Source of the DNA: Bacteroidales bacterium
GTDB lineage: Bacteria > Bacteroidota > Bacteroidia > Bacteroidales > WRLA01
Reading direction: 5' to 3'
DNA length: 34,278 bases
Assembly (NCBI GenBank): GCA_009777825.1
Contig: WRLA01000028.1
Coordinates: 1-34,278, forward strand
How positions within the stretch are numbered: position 1 is the stretch's first letter; every line of letters begins with the position of its first letter. The translations under genes and the position numbers were made by a program. The notes under the pieces were generated by a model, which was given only the letters and a program-made list of their open reading frames with translations, made no database searches and had not been told where the DNA came from. Of the stretch, positions 21,753 through 29,048 are shown piece after piece.

Positions 21753-23525
21753 TCAGGTTTGTGGTTCAGACAGTTTCTTCAGCGTAAAAAGGAACTCAAG
21801 CCCTCCATCTTTTCGATTTTTGGCGATGATGTCGCCTTGGTGGAACTGCACGGCGTTTTTGACGATGGCTAATCCCAATCCCGAGCCGCCGCTGTCGCGT
21901 GTACGACCTTCATCGAGACGGTAGAAACGGTCGAACATCTTGGAAAGATGCTCTTCGGCGACGCCTTTCCCCGTGTCGGAAAAGGAGAAGAAATAACGGA
22001 CAGCGCTCTCGTTGTAGATGTCAATGGAGATGGCAACGCCTTTTCCGGCGTATGTTACGACGTTCTCTATCAGGTTGCGGAAGATGGCATAAATCAGGGT
22101 ACGGTTGCCCGTAACTGCTATTTCCGGAGAGATGTTATCCTCGAAAGCGATGTCGTTGGCATGGAATGGAATTTCAAATTCCTCTTTTAACTCCTGCAAG
22201 ACGGACGAGATATTGACCGTTTCTTCCAAAAACAGGTGAGGGGCTTCCTCTATTTTGGTGATGAGGGCGATGTCGCGAATCAGTTCGGAAAGTTTGAGGG
22301 TTTGCTGGTAACTGCGTTCGAGGAAGGAGCGTTGCTTTTGAATATCAAGATTTTCCTGTTCGAGCATCGTTTCAAGATAACCGCGTATGCTGCTTACCGG
22401 CGTCCGCAGTTCGTGGGCGATGTTGTTGGTCATCTCCTGTTTCAGCAGGCGGGTTGTTTCGGATTGGGTGATGTCGGTCAGGATGATTTGGAACGAGTTA
22501 TCGTGAAAAATAATACATTTGAGCGAGAAATGTTTGCCGTTTTTGGCGATTTTCCCCACCGGAAACGAGATTCCGGATTGTGAGTTGTTGTTATCCAAAA
22601 AGTGTTTTACGTTGGAAAATTCTTCCGTGTCGAACAGCGCCTTAGATATAGCATTGTGATTATCAAGGATGGTGTTGACAAAGGTGATGAAGCGGGTATT
22701 TACAAAAACAGGTTCCAAAGATTCCGAAAAAACGCCTACTCCTTCGTCCGAGTTTTGAAAGCAGAGGTCTAACTTCTCTTTTTCCAATGCCAATTGGTTT
22801 TTGGTCTGTTTCAACTGCTGGTAGTTGGCGACTATCTGTCCGGCGATTTCTCCAAACTCGGTATCAGGGAAGTGTATATCAGCGGCTTCGCTATCGTTTT
22901 CGGAGTTGATAGAAAAGATAAAATTTCGCAATCCGGTGATGGCTTTTCCCAGACGTCCCGAAATATAAATTAACAGTATCAAAACGGTCAGAAACAGAAT
23001 AGAGGTAAAATACAAAAACCAGTTGTCGGGACGGATAATGTTTTTAGTTTCAATGTTATAGGGGAGGGCTACGCGGATGTAATAGTGGTCGTAAGCATGT
23101 GCAAGATAGAAAAATTCCATGTTCATGGAGTGTGACAGTCGGATGTCCGAGCCGTTTCCGTCTTTCAGGGCTTGCCGTATTTCTGCTCTTTTCAGGTGAT
23201 TTTCAACATTTTCGATGTCGGAAAGTTGGTTGTCAAAGAGCAGTTCTCCGTTTTGGTCAATGATGGTGATGCGCAGGTTGGAAGGGAGTAAATTCAAAAT
23301 GTCGGTCATCTGTTCCGGAGTTTCGGCGTCGAGCGTCAAATGCTGCTCTTGTATGTAGCGGTGGATGATGGCAGCGTAGCCGTTGAGGTTATTTTTGAGA
23401 TTTTCGGTTTTGATGTTGCGCTCCCATCGTTGCTGAAACAGCACGATTCCCGTTGTAAAGCAGGCGAATGCGATGAAAAACCACAGGAAGATTTGTTGCC
23501 GGTATTTTAATCTGTAAGGTTTCAT
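21753..23525 (-). CDS. Membrane sensor histidine kinase
   Basis: A 590-residue kinase. TM1 is at about 11-29 (IFLWFFIAFACFTTGIVLF) and TM2 at about 165-190 (SILFLTVLILLIYISG). The roughly 135-residue loop between them is a periplasmic sensor. A short linker and PAS-like segment follow (CFQNSDEGVGVFSESLEPVF). The H-box is NIAHELRTPVSSIRGYLE with phospho-accepting His371. The N-box is NLIENVVTYAGKG, and the G-boxes are DTGKGV and GGSGLGLAIVK. It lies 33 bases downstream of its response regulator on the same strand. The pair resembles PhoR/PhoB-type systems, but the signal cannot be read from sequence. Confidence 0.93.
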   Translation of the reverse strand: MKPYRLKYRQQIFLWFFIAFACFTTGIVLFQQRWERNIKTENLKNNLNGYAAIIHRYIQEQHLTLDAETPEQMTDILNLLPSNLRITIIDQNGELLFDNQLSDIENVENHLKRAEIRQALKDGNGSDIRLSHSMNMEFFYLAHAYDHYYIRVALPYNIETKNIIRPDNWFLYFTSILFLTVLILLIYISGRLGKAITGLRNFIFSINSENDSEAADIHFPDTEFGEIAGQIVANYQQLKQTKNQLALEKEKLDLCFQNSDEGVGVFSESLEPVFVNTRFITFVNTILDNHNAISKALFDTEEFSNVKHFLDNNNSQSGISFPVGKIAKNGKHFSLKCIIFHDNSFQIILTDITQSETTRLLKQEMTNNIAHELRTPVSSIRGYLETMLEQENLDIQKQRSFLERSYQQTLKLSELIRDIALITKIEEAPHLFLEETVNISSVLQELKEEFEIPFHANDIAFEDNISPEIAVTGNRTLIYAIFRNLIENVVTYAGKGVAISIDIYNESAVRYFFSFSDTGKGVAEEHLSKMFDRFYRLDEGRTRDSGGSGLGLAIVKNAVQFHQGDIIAKNRKDGGLEFLFTLKKLSEPQT

Positions 23526-23558
23526 GGTTCAAAAATTTTTATTGATTATTACTATTTT

Positions 23559-24248
23559 TTACTCTTCCGCATCGAAGCAATAGCCGTATCCCGACCTGTT
23601 TTTTATCCAATGTCCGCAGTCGCCGAGTTTTTTGCGCAAGCGTGTAATGTGCACATCCACAGTCCTTTCCAAGACGTAGGTGTCGTTGGGCCACACTACG
23701 TTGAGGATGTTGTCCCGCGAAAGCACCTTTTCCGGATTTTTCGCCAAGTAGTACAGAATTTCAAATTCGGTCTTGGTGAGAATCACGGTGCGCCCGTCCA
23801 CGTATATTTGCTTGGCGTTCAAGTCAATGGTCATGTTTTTGATTTTCATTGTGTCGGCTTCCGATAGCGCGGCGATGCCTTCAGTTCGTTTTATCACGGC
23901 TTTCACCCGCGCGATAACTTCCTTGATAGAGAATGGTTTGGAGATGTAATCGTCGGCGCCAACGCTGAATCCTGTGAGCATGTCGTTTTCGGTATCGCGC
24001 GCCGTCAGAAAGATGATGGGCGTTTCGTCCTTCCACTCTTTGCGGAGCAGTTCGACCATCTTAAAACCCGACATGCCGCCCATCATAATATCCAACAGGA
24101 TAAGATGATACGACCGTTTTTGTAACAGCGCAAGCGCCTCTTCCGCCGACCCCGCCGTGTCCACAGTATAACCCTCATGTTCGAGATTAAACTTCAAAAT
24201 CTCGCACAAATCTGCTTCATCATCAACAACTAATATGTTCTTTGTCAT
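23559..24248 (-). CDS. OmpR/PhoB-family response regulator
   Basis: A 229-residue two-domain regulator. The receiver has the acidic pair VVDDEAD, the phospho-accepting Asp53 in LLDIMMGG, the Thr in FLTARD and the Lys in SKPFS. The winged-helix DNA-binding domain covers about 130-229, with LTKTEFEILYYLAKNP, DVHITRLRKKLG and RSGYGYCF. The ATG at 24248 is chosen because it opens the classic MTKNILVVDDE. A start at 24269 would sit inside the -7 box at 24267-24274. Confidence 0.94.
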   Translation of the reverse strand: MTKNILVVDDEADLCEILKFNLEHEGYTVDTAGSAEEALALLQKRSYHLILLDIMMGGMSGFKMVELLRKEWKDETPIIFLTARDTENDMLTGFSVGADDYISKPFSIKEVIARVKAVIKRTEGIAALSEADTMKIKNMTIDLNAKQIYVDGRTVILTKTEFEILYYLAKNPEKVLSRDNILNVVWPNDTYVLERTVDVHITRLRKKLGDCGHWIKNRSGYGYCFDAEE

Positions 24249-24266
24249 CGCTTCAAAAATTTGAGG

Positions 24267-24274
24267 CAAAGGTA
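24267..24274 (-). promoter_or_regulatory. -7 box for the two-component pair
   Basis: TACCTTTG on the minus strand, 18 bases upstream of the chosen response-regulator start. Confidence 0.65.
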
Positions 24275-24365
24275 CGGCTTATTTTCTTTCATTTGTTACG
24301 TTTTTGTGAAATATTCGTGTAACGTTTGTAACAGAATTGTAATGATGTTGAAATAACCTTACGAG

Positions 24366-24716
24366 TTATTGAGCAATAACATCTTCTTTGCTCAATTCTA
24401 CTAAGTTCCATGTTTCGAACAAATGGATGATTAATTTCCAATTGCTTCGCCATAAATCGAATAACTGCCTATTTTTGATGTTGCCAGTTGTTATAATGAG
24501 TAGTTTTTCAGGTATTTTCGTGAGAATATGCGAGTCAACAAAATCATAATCTTTGGTAATGACTATCCGATTTTCGGAAACAGCAATGTCCCTGATTTGA
24601 CTGTCCGGCGTGCGTTCTTTGTCCGGTAAGTCATTTGTATGAAGTACGTCAAATCCCTTATTTCTCAAAAATAAAGCAATTCCGTATGGCAATTGGGCAT
24701 CTACGAGAAATTTCAT
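24366..24716 (-). CDS. DUF5615 PIN-like protein (toxin-like)
   Basis: A 116-residue protein of the DUF5615/Mut7-C-like PIN group. The acidic residues of a PIN-like site are visible in KFLVDAQLP (Asp6), PDSQIRDIA and VITKDYDF. In this group the partner is usually a DUF433 protein, as here, and the pair is regarded as a putative toxin-antitoxin system. It overlaps the DUF433 gene by four bases. RNase activity is inferred from the fold. Confidence 0.85.
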   Translation of the reverse strand: MKFLVDAQLPYGIALFLRNKGFDVLHTNDLPDKERTPDSQIRDIAVSENRIVITKDYDFVDSHILTKIPEKLLIITTGNIKNRQLFDLWRSNWKLIIHLFETWNLVELSKEDVIAQ

Positions 24717-24946
24717 GCTATCAGTTTACGCACGGTTTTTACTTTGGTGAGTTGGGAAGCAAAAAGCAAACATGCACGAATATCCTCCTGTTCAATAGCA
24801 GGATAATCTTCCATGATTTCATCCCAAGTCATTCCTGAAGATAATAATTCGAGGAGCATTTCCACTGGATAGCGCATATTCCTAATGGTGGGCTTGCCGT
24901 GACATATATCGGCATTTATGGTTATTCGGTCAATAAGTGTTCCCAT
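24713..24946 (-). CDS. DUF433 antitoxin-like protein
   Basis: A 77-residue protein. The family pattern is clear: RITINADICHGKPTIRNMRY, followed by PVEMLLELLSSGMTWDEIME and YPAIEQEDIRACL. DUF433 proteins carry a helix-turn-helix-like fold and pair with DUF5615 proteins. It has its own promoter box at 24972-24979, so it is separate from the hgcB gene that ends just upstream. Confidence 0.9.
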   Translation of the reverse strand: MGTLIDRITINADICHGKPTIRNMRYPVEMLLELLSSGMTWDEIMEDYPAIEQEDIRACLLFASQLTKVKTVRKLIA

Positions 24947-24971
24947 TTTGTTTTTATTTAATTTACCGCTG

Positions 24972-24979
24972 CAAAGATA
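24972..24979 (-). promoter_or_regulatory. -7 box for the DUF433/DUF5615 pair
   Basis: TATCTTTG on the minus strand, 25 bases before the DUF433 start and 25 bases after the hgcB stop. Confidence 0.65.
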
Positions 24980-25004
24980 CTATTTTTTTTATTACCATTT
25001 CATT

Positions 25005-25304
25005 TTAGCAACACCCCCCCGACCCGCAATCACAAGTAGGCTCTGTTCCACGAAGTAATCCGGTAATAACTCCCGCAGCACAGCCTACTCCGGACTTTAC
25101 TTTGATTGCTTCGGTTGGGCAGTTCATCGAACACGCTCCACACTCCATACATAGGTCTTTGTGTTGAATAAATGCTCTTTTTTCTTTCATTGTGAATACT
25201 GCGTGGGGACAAACGAGGGTACACGTTGCACATCCGTTACATTTTTCGCTGTCAAGTTGCAGAGTGGTTACATTTTTTAAATATGTTAATCCGTTCATAA
25301 TCAT
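25005..25304 (-). CDS. hgcB: HgcB, 2x[4Fe-4S] ferredoxin of mercury methylation
   Basis: HgcB passes electrons to the corrinoid of HgcA and, through its C-terminal cysteines, probably hands over Hg(II). The 99 residues contain two CxxCxxCxxxC clusters: Cys22, 25, 28, 32 (CNGCATCTLVC) and Cys52, 55, 58, 62 (CMECGACSMNC). An isolated Cys75 follows, and the protein ends GSGGCC (Cys98-Cys99). A lone Cys after the clusters and a terminal Cys pair are the marks that separate HgcB from ordinary ferredoxins. Its first ATG directly abuts the hgcA stop codon; a second ATG (MNG) lies two codons on. The end passes through a run of seven Cs on the plus strand. Confidence 0.92.
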   Translation of the reverse strand: MIMNGLTYLKNVTTLQLDSEKCNGCATCTLVCPHAVFTMKEKRAFIQHKDLCMECGACSMNCPTEAIKVKSGVGCAAGVITGLLRGTEPTCDCGSGGCC

Positions 25305-26297
25305 CTAAATAAAACGTGTTATAAGCCAGCCGATGAAACCTAATACTGTACCGCAAATTTGTACAGGTAACGAAATTTTCATCTCTTTTTGTACGCCCGA
25401 TAGTGATGTGAATGTAGATGCGCCCGTAAAATTCATAGCCATAAATGATGAAATTCCGCCAATAAGTAGAAACCACGATATAATTTCAAAAATGTTCGTG
25501 CCCAGAAAGTTAAAGTATAACAATAAAATTGCCATAAGCCAACCAATCATAACTCCTTTTAGTGAAAATCTTTTGAATGGAATGATGGGTAAAAGAATTG
25601 GCGTTAATACGCAACCCGACAAATAGGCGACACATAGATTGAAAATTGCTCTACCGCCGTTACTCCACGAGGAATCAACAGAAAAACCGTCTGCATGTAA
25701 GCCCGAAAGTATAAAGAAAATGGCAGGAATTAAAATCAAATAATATTTAGCGTAAAACAATTCAACAGGTATAAGTTTTGCCCTTTCCCAAAGATTAAAA
25801 TTGATTTTTCGCATTTCGGGGGTTGTTTTGTATCCGTTTGCAATAAATGCGGGAATATCGTCTGCTTTTACAGGTCCGTAAATCACCTTAAATCCTGTTT
25901 CTTCTTTTATTTTATAAGCCGAAACGCCTGTCGCTCCCAACTGCGGAACAATAACTTTTTTGTGATTTACTACTTTGTCAAGTTGGTGCTCTTTTATTCT
26001 GAAAGCGAGTTCTTGTGTGCCAAAAGTTCCTTTTCCTGCTGCACACCAAACATTTATACCTTTTGTGTCGAGTACCAAAATCCAAGCATTCAATCCTTTC
26101 AAGGCACGGCGTAAAATGTCAAAACTCAGTTTGAAATTACAGGAGATATAAACATCAGCGTCTTTATCAGGATTGCCCACAGCGTATAAGCCGGGCATTA
26201 CTTTGTAATCCATTCTGCCGATTGACCAACGAACTTTTATTGCTGAAAGCAGGTCTTTATTACTCCATTCGGTTGAAACTTGCTGAATATTACTCAT
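25305..26297 (-). CDS. hgcA: HgcA, corrinoid methyltransferase of mercury methylation
   Basis: HgcA transfers a methyl group from its cobalamin to Hg(II), making methylmercury. The 330 residues hold an N-terminal corrinoid-binding domain (about 20-165). It carries the cap-helix signature NVWCAAGK (82-89), in which Cys85 is the expected lower-axial cobalt ligand. The C-terminal membrane domain has about five helices (for example LILIPAIFFILSGLHA, GVMIGWLMAILLLYF, VQICGTVLGFIGWLITRFI). The order cap-helix domain then membrane domain is specific to HgcA and not found in the CFeSP proteins of acetyl-CoA synthesis. It is followed without gap by hgcB. Its first 15 bases and upstream bases are shared with the DUF1016 gene start (18-bp direct repeat). 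Confidence 0.95.
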   Translation of the reverse strand: MSNIQQVSTEWSNKDLLSAIKVRWSIGRMDYKVMPGLYAVGNPDKDADVYISCNFKLSFDILRRALKGLNAWILVLDTKGINVWCAAGKGTFGTQELAFRIKEHQLDKVVNHKKVIVPQLGATGVSAYKIKEETGFKVIYGPVKADDIPAFIANGYKTTPEMRKINFNLWERAKLIPVELFYAKYYLILIPAIFFILSGLHADGFSVDSSWSNGGRAIFNLCVAYLSGCVLTPILLPIIPFKRFSLKGVMIGWLMAILLLYFNFLGTNIFEIISWFLLIGGISSFMAMNFTGASTFTSLSGVQKEMKISLPVQICGTVLGFIGWLITRFI

Positions 26298-26301
26298 GAT
26301 T
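26284..26301. repeat. 18-bp direct repeat, copy at hgcA start
   Basis: The plus strand reads TGAATATTACTCATGATT, identical to 28012-28029. On the coding strand both copies give ATG AGT AAT ATT CA, the first codons of hgcA and of the DUF1016 gene (both proteins begin MSNIQ). Confidence 0.85.
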
Positions 26302-26617
26302 AACTTAAATAATGCCCTGCAATACTAATCAAAGTTCCCAAAATGGTAGCCATTGTTAGAATAATTGGTACGGCTTTTTTGTCTTGTATCGAAATAATGA
26401 CTACGACAGGTAAAGCAAATGCCACGGAAATTAAACCGCCCTGTAACCACCATACAATATGAGGCAAATCAATATTGACAATGATAATTGACACGAAAAA
26501 GTATTGCAGAAAAGCAGAAATAGTGGCTCGTTTGTCCAATTTCTGAATGACCATAGGAATAATGTCAATAGTTCCTGCTACAACTCCAATAATTGCGGAT
26601 AATAATAATGTGTCCAT
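26300..26617 (-). CDS. Small four-helix membrane protein upstream of hgcA
   Basis: A 105-residue protein with about four membrane helices (LLLSAIIGVVAGTIDIIPMV; FLQYFFVSIIIVNI; GLISVAFALPVVVIISI; TMATILGTLISIAGHYL). I do not recognise a characterised family. It ends 2 bases before hgcA and starts 7 bases after the zinc-ribbon gene, so it is in the same transcript. A role linked to HgcA or transport cannot be claimed from sequence. Confidence 0.75.
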   Translation of the reverse strand: MDTLLLSAIIGVVAGTIDIIPMVIQKLDKRATISAFLQYFFVSIIIVNIDLPHIVWWLQGGLISVAFALPVVVIISIQDKKAVPIILTMATILGTLISIAGHYLS

Positions 26618-26624
26618 AATTGAT

Positions 26625-26894
26625 TTAAGATTTCCACCGCTCTAAATTTGGTAATACACTTTCAGCCATTTCTCTGGCTGCATTTTCCGGCATATTCATT
26701 TGCGATACGGCAATTTGAATATTCAACTCAATTTTCTCTTTTAGGGTAATTCCTTCATCGGTAAATTTCCCATCTTGAAAACAAAAACTGCAATATTTAT
26801 CGCTTTTGCTTCCGTCTAAATTTGTTCCACCTCCGTTTGGGTCTTTGTCAAGTGGCATTCCGCAACTCTGACAGATTTTTACATTATTTTCCAT
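26625..26894 (-). CDS. Putative zinc-ribbon protein
   Basis: An 89-residue protein with an N-terminal zinc ribbon: CQSCGMPL (Cys9, Cys12) and YCSFCFQDG, four Cys in two CxxC pairs. The rest is helical (about 48-89). It matches the putative zinc-ribbon proteins found widely in anaerobes, often next to transcription regulators. Function is unknown. It lies between the DUF1016 gene and the small membrane protein. Confidence 0.8.
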   Translation of the reverse strand: MENNVKICQSCGMPLDKDPNGGGTNLDGSKSDKYCSFCFQDGKFTDEGITLKEKIELNIQIAVSQMNMPENAAREMAESVLPNLERWKS

Positions 26895-26915
26895 TTGCTA
26901 TCAATTTTATGTCCT

Positions 26916-28025
26916 TTATTCTTTACTTTCTATCAACTTTTTCAGTTCTTCTTTGCTTGGCAAAACCGTTTTGTAACGACTTGCAAAAATTTGCTCATTA
27001 TCTTCGGGAAGGGTTATTTTTACAAGTGTTTCGTTTTTGTCGCGGCACAGGATTATTCCAATTGTTTTGTTTTCGTGTTCTAAACGTACAAATCTGTCAT
27101 AATAATTGACGTACATTTGCATTTGACCGATGTCCTGATGCGTTAAGTCGCCTATTTTCAGGTCAACAAGCACAAAAGACTGCAAAATACGATTGTAAAA
27201 CACAAGGTCAACTCTAAAATGTTTTTCGTCAAAAGTAAACCGCACTTGTCTTCCCACGAAAGTAAACCCTTTTCCCAATTCGAGTAAAAAATGCTCCAAT
27301 TTGTCGATAAGTTTTTGTTCCAAATCGCTTTCCGAGTATCTTGAATTTTCAGGAAGTCCCGTAAATTCAACAATAAAAGGGTCTTTAATTGCGTCTTCGG
27401 GTTTTTCGATAATTTGACCTTTTCTCGACAGTTCCAGTATTCCCTGTTTATCCTTGCTCAATGCTAACCGCTGATACAAAGCGCTATCGTATTGACGTTG
27501 CAGTTCCCTCAAACTCCAATTATTGTTTGCTGCTTCAATTTCGTAAAACTGCCTTTCGGCAATATCGTCAATTCGCATCAGTTTGAGATAATGCGACCAA
27601 CTTAATCGAAAATTTGGGATTGGCAAAGATTTCCGAGGCAGTGTTGCGGAAATTCCAATGTGTTGATTTTCTGTGCATTGTAATTCATCAGATAGTGCCT
27701 GGGGAATTGAAGCAGATTTCGTCAACACCGTTGACGAAATTGAATAGGTTTGATAAAAATACCTCATCCTATCCAAATTTTCAACCGAAAACCCTCGTCC
27801 AAATTCTTCGGTTAAACGTTTCGACAAGTCTATCAAAACCTGTTTACCGTATTCTGCACGACGTTCGCCCTTTTGCTCATCTTCCACAATCATTCTTCCT
27901 ATCTCAAAATAGGTATAAACCATGGTTTGATTGATGTTTCTTACAACAAACTTTCTTGCCTCGACGAGCAAATCTTTAATATTTTCGAATAATCCGTTCT
28001 TATCTATTTTTTGAATATTACTCAT
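26916..28025 (-). CDS. DUF1016 (YhcG-like) PDDEXK nuclease family protein
   Basis: A 369-residue protein. The N-terminal DUF1016 helical domain shows VYTYFEIGRMIVEDEQKGE and GFSVENLDRMRYFYQTY. The C-terminal PD-(D/E)XK-like nuclease core shows FRVDLVFYN and FVLVDLKIGDL, plus LPEDNEQIFASRY near the end. Such proteins are common, often on mobile or defence islands. The ATG at 28025 (MSNIQKIDKNG) is preferred; an upstream in-frame start would overlap the CcdA-like gene by about 190 bases. It is an unexpected gene inside this run. Its start lies in the 18-bp direct repeat shared with hgcA. Confidence 0.9.
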   Translation of the reverse strand: MSNIQKIDKNGLFENIKDLLVEARKFVVRNINQTMVYTYFEIGRMIVEDEQKGERRAEYGKQVLIDLSKRLTEEFGRGFSVENLDRMRYFYQTYSISSTVLTKSASIPQALSDELQCTENQHIGISATLPRKSLPIPNFRLSWSHYLKLMRIDDIAERQFYEIEAANNNWSLRELQRQYDSALYQRLALSKDKQGILELSRKGQIIEKPEDAIKDPFIVEFTGLPENSRYSESDLEQKLIDKLEHFLLELGKGFTFVGRQVRFTFDEKHFRVDLVFYNRILQSFVLVDLKIGDLTHQDIGQMQMYVNYYDRFVRLEHENKTIGIILCRDKNETLVKITLPEDNEQIFASRYKTVLPSKEELKKLIESKE

Positions 28026-28029
28026 GATT
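28012..28029. repeat. 18-bp direct repeat, copy at DUF1016 start
   Basis: TGAATATTACTCATGATT on the plus strand, identical to 26284-26301. The segment between the copies carries exactly three genes: DUF1016, the zinc ribbon and the small membrane protein. Confidence 0.85.
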
Positions 28030-28030
28030 T

Positions 28031-28735
28031 TTAAATTGTTACAAGAAGATAAAAACCCAAAACAATCAGCGTAACACCCCCTACATATTTTATCACTACT
28101 GCCGATTTTGAGAGAATGTTTGATATTTTCCCCAATCCCAGTCCAATGCCAAGCATAGCCGCTGAAAGTGTAACGCCATAGCCTAATGCGTAGAAAAACA
28201 GCAAAACAAATCCCCAAAGCGTACTTCCTTTAAGAAACGAAGCGCCCAAAACGACCGGGAAAATGGGATTACAACATAAACTGCCGAGCGAGGTAGCCCC
28301 GCCCATTACGAAACCAAATATCATCGCTCCCGCAATGCCGCTTTTTTTACTCTGAAAGTTAGTTGATATTCCTTTTATTTTGAAAGGTAGAATGTCGAGC
28401 GTGTAAACTCCGAAAAGAATGGCGATAATTCCCGCTGCAATTTTCCAATAATTCCCCATTGTTGCATTGACAAATTCGCCTGCAAAGCCGATTAAACAAC
28501 CGACTGCGGACAAGGCAATGACTGTCCCCAACAGAAAAAATACACTGCTTACAACAACCTTTTTTGTCTTACCTGTTGCGCCTACAGTACCTGTGTATCC
28601 GCCCACAACACCGAGTACGGCAAAATTACAGGCACAAGTGAAAACGCTAATAACGCCCAACAAAAAAACCGCTGCAAAGGCAATGATCCCTGCCTGTTCG
28701 GAACTTATAACCGAATTTATCCACTCGTTCATCAT
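28031..28735 (-). CDS. CcdA/DsbD-family thiol transporter-like membrane protein
   Basis: A 234-residue protein with about six membrane helices in two similar halves, as in CcdA and the core domain of DsbD. Cys pairs sit where the family carries its redox-active or metal-binding thiols: FTCACNFA (Cys34, Cys36) in the first half and SLCCNPIFP in the second. CcdA-like proteins move reducing power across the membrane; related proteins in arsenic gene clusters (ArsG type) act as permeases. Which applies here is open. It overlaps the upstream Cys-rich gene by four bases and ends 5 bases before the DUF1016 gene. Confidence 0.82.
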   Translation of the reverse strand: MMNEWINSVISSEQAGIIAFAAVFLLGVISVFTCACNFAVLGVVGGYTGTVGATGKTKKVVVSSVFFLLGTVIALSAVGCLIGFAGEFVNATMGNYWKIAAGIIAILFGVYTLDILPFKIKGISTNFQSKKSGIAGAMIFGFVMGGATSLGSLCCNPIFPVVLGASFLKGSTLWGFVLLFFYALGYGVTLSAAMLGIGLGLGKISNILSKSAVVIKYVGGVTLIVLGFYLLVTI

Positions 28736-28962
28736 TCTTCGGTTTTAGATTGTGGACAACACGTTGAACTTTCCGTAGTATCGCAGCATTTTTCGGGTGT
28801 TGCGTCTTGTTTGCAGAGCAATTTTACAGTTATTATCGCTCCCGCCGCAAGGATAATGAGTGCAAAAATTATTATTTTCCAAAGATTATTTTTTTTCTTC
28901 GGGGGCGTACAGCAACCGTCGCTGCAACCACAATCTACTTTTGATGTACTTTGATTTTCCAT
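28732..28962 (-). CDS. Cys-rich single-span membrane peptide
   Basis: A 76-residue protein with one membrane helix (NLWKIIIFALIILAAGAIIT, about 26-45). Cys clusters lie on both sides: CGCSDGCC (11-18) before the helix and KCC (59-60) and TCC (68-69) after it. Vicinal thiols suit binding of Hg(II), As(III) or other soft metals. It is the first gene after the regulator, and the possible operator at 28999-29014 lies 36 bases upstream. No characterised family is recognised; similar small proteins precede CcdA-like genes in arsenic clusters. Confidence 0.75.
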   Translation of the reverse strand: MENQSTSKVDCGCSDGCCTPPKKKNNLWKIIIFALIILAAGAIITVKLLCKQDATPEKCCDTTESSTCCPQSKTEE

Positions 28963-28998
28963 TTCAAACTAAAATTAAGTTTATATTACTATTCGTAT

Positions 28999-29014
28999 TT
29001 CGTAAAATAACGAA
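28999..29014. promoter_or_regulatory. Candidate ArsR-family operator
   Basis: TTCGTAAAATAACGAA, a perfect 5-bp inverted repeat with a 6-base AT spacer. Further half sites lie beside it (ATTCGTA at 28991-28997 and CGTAAAT at 29018-29024). It is between the arsR stop codon and the Cys-rich peptide gene, where a regulator could control the downstream run. No clear -7 box was found beside it. Confidence 0.5.
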
Positions 29015-29048
29015 CATCGTAAATAAATATTGTATTCGCGATATTTTT

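Noticed and set aside
25005..25304. Ordinary bacterial 2x[4Fe-4S] ferredoxin
   Set aside because: The lone Cys after the clusters, the terminal Cys pair and direct linkage to HgcA identify it as HgcB.
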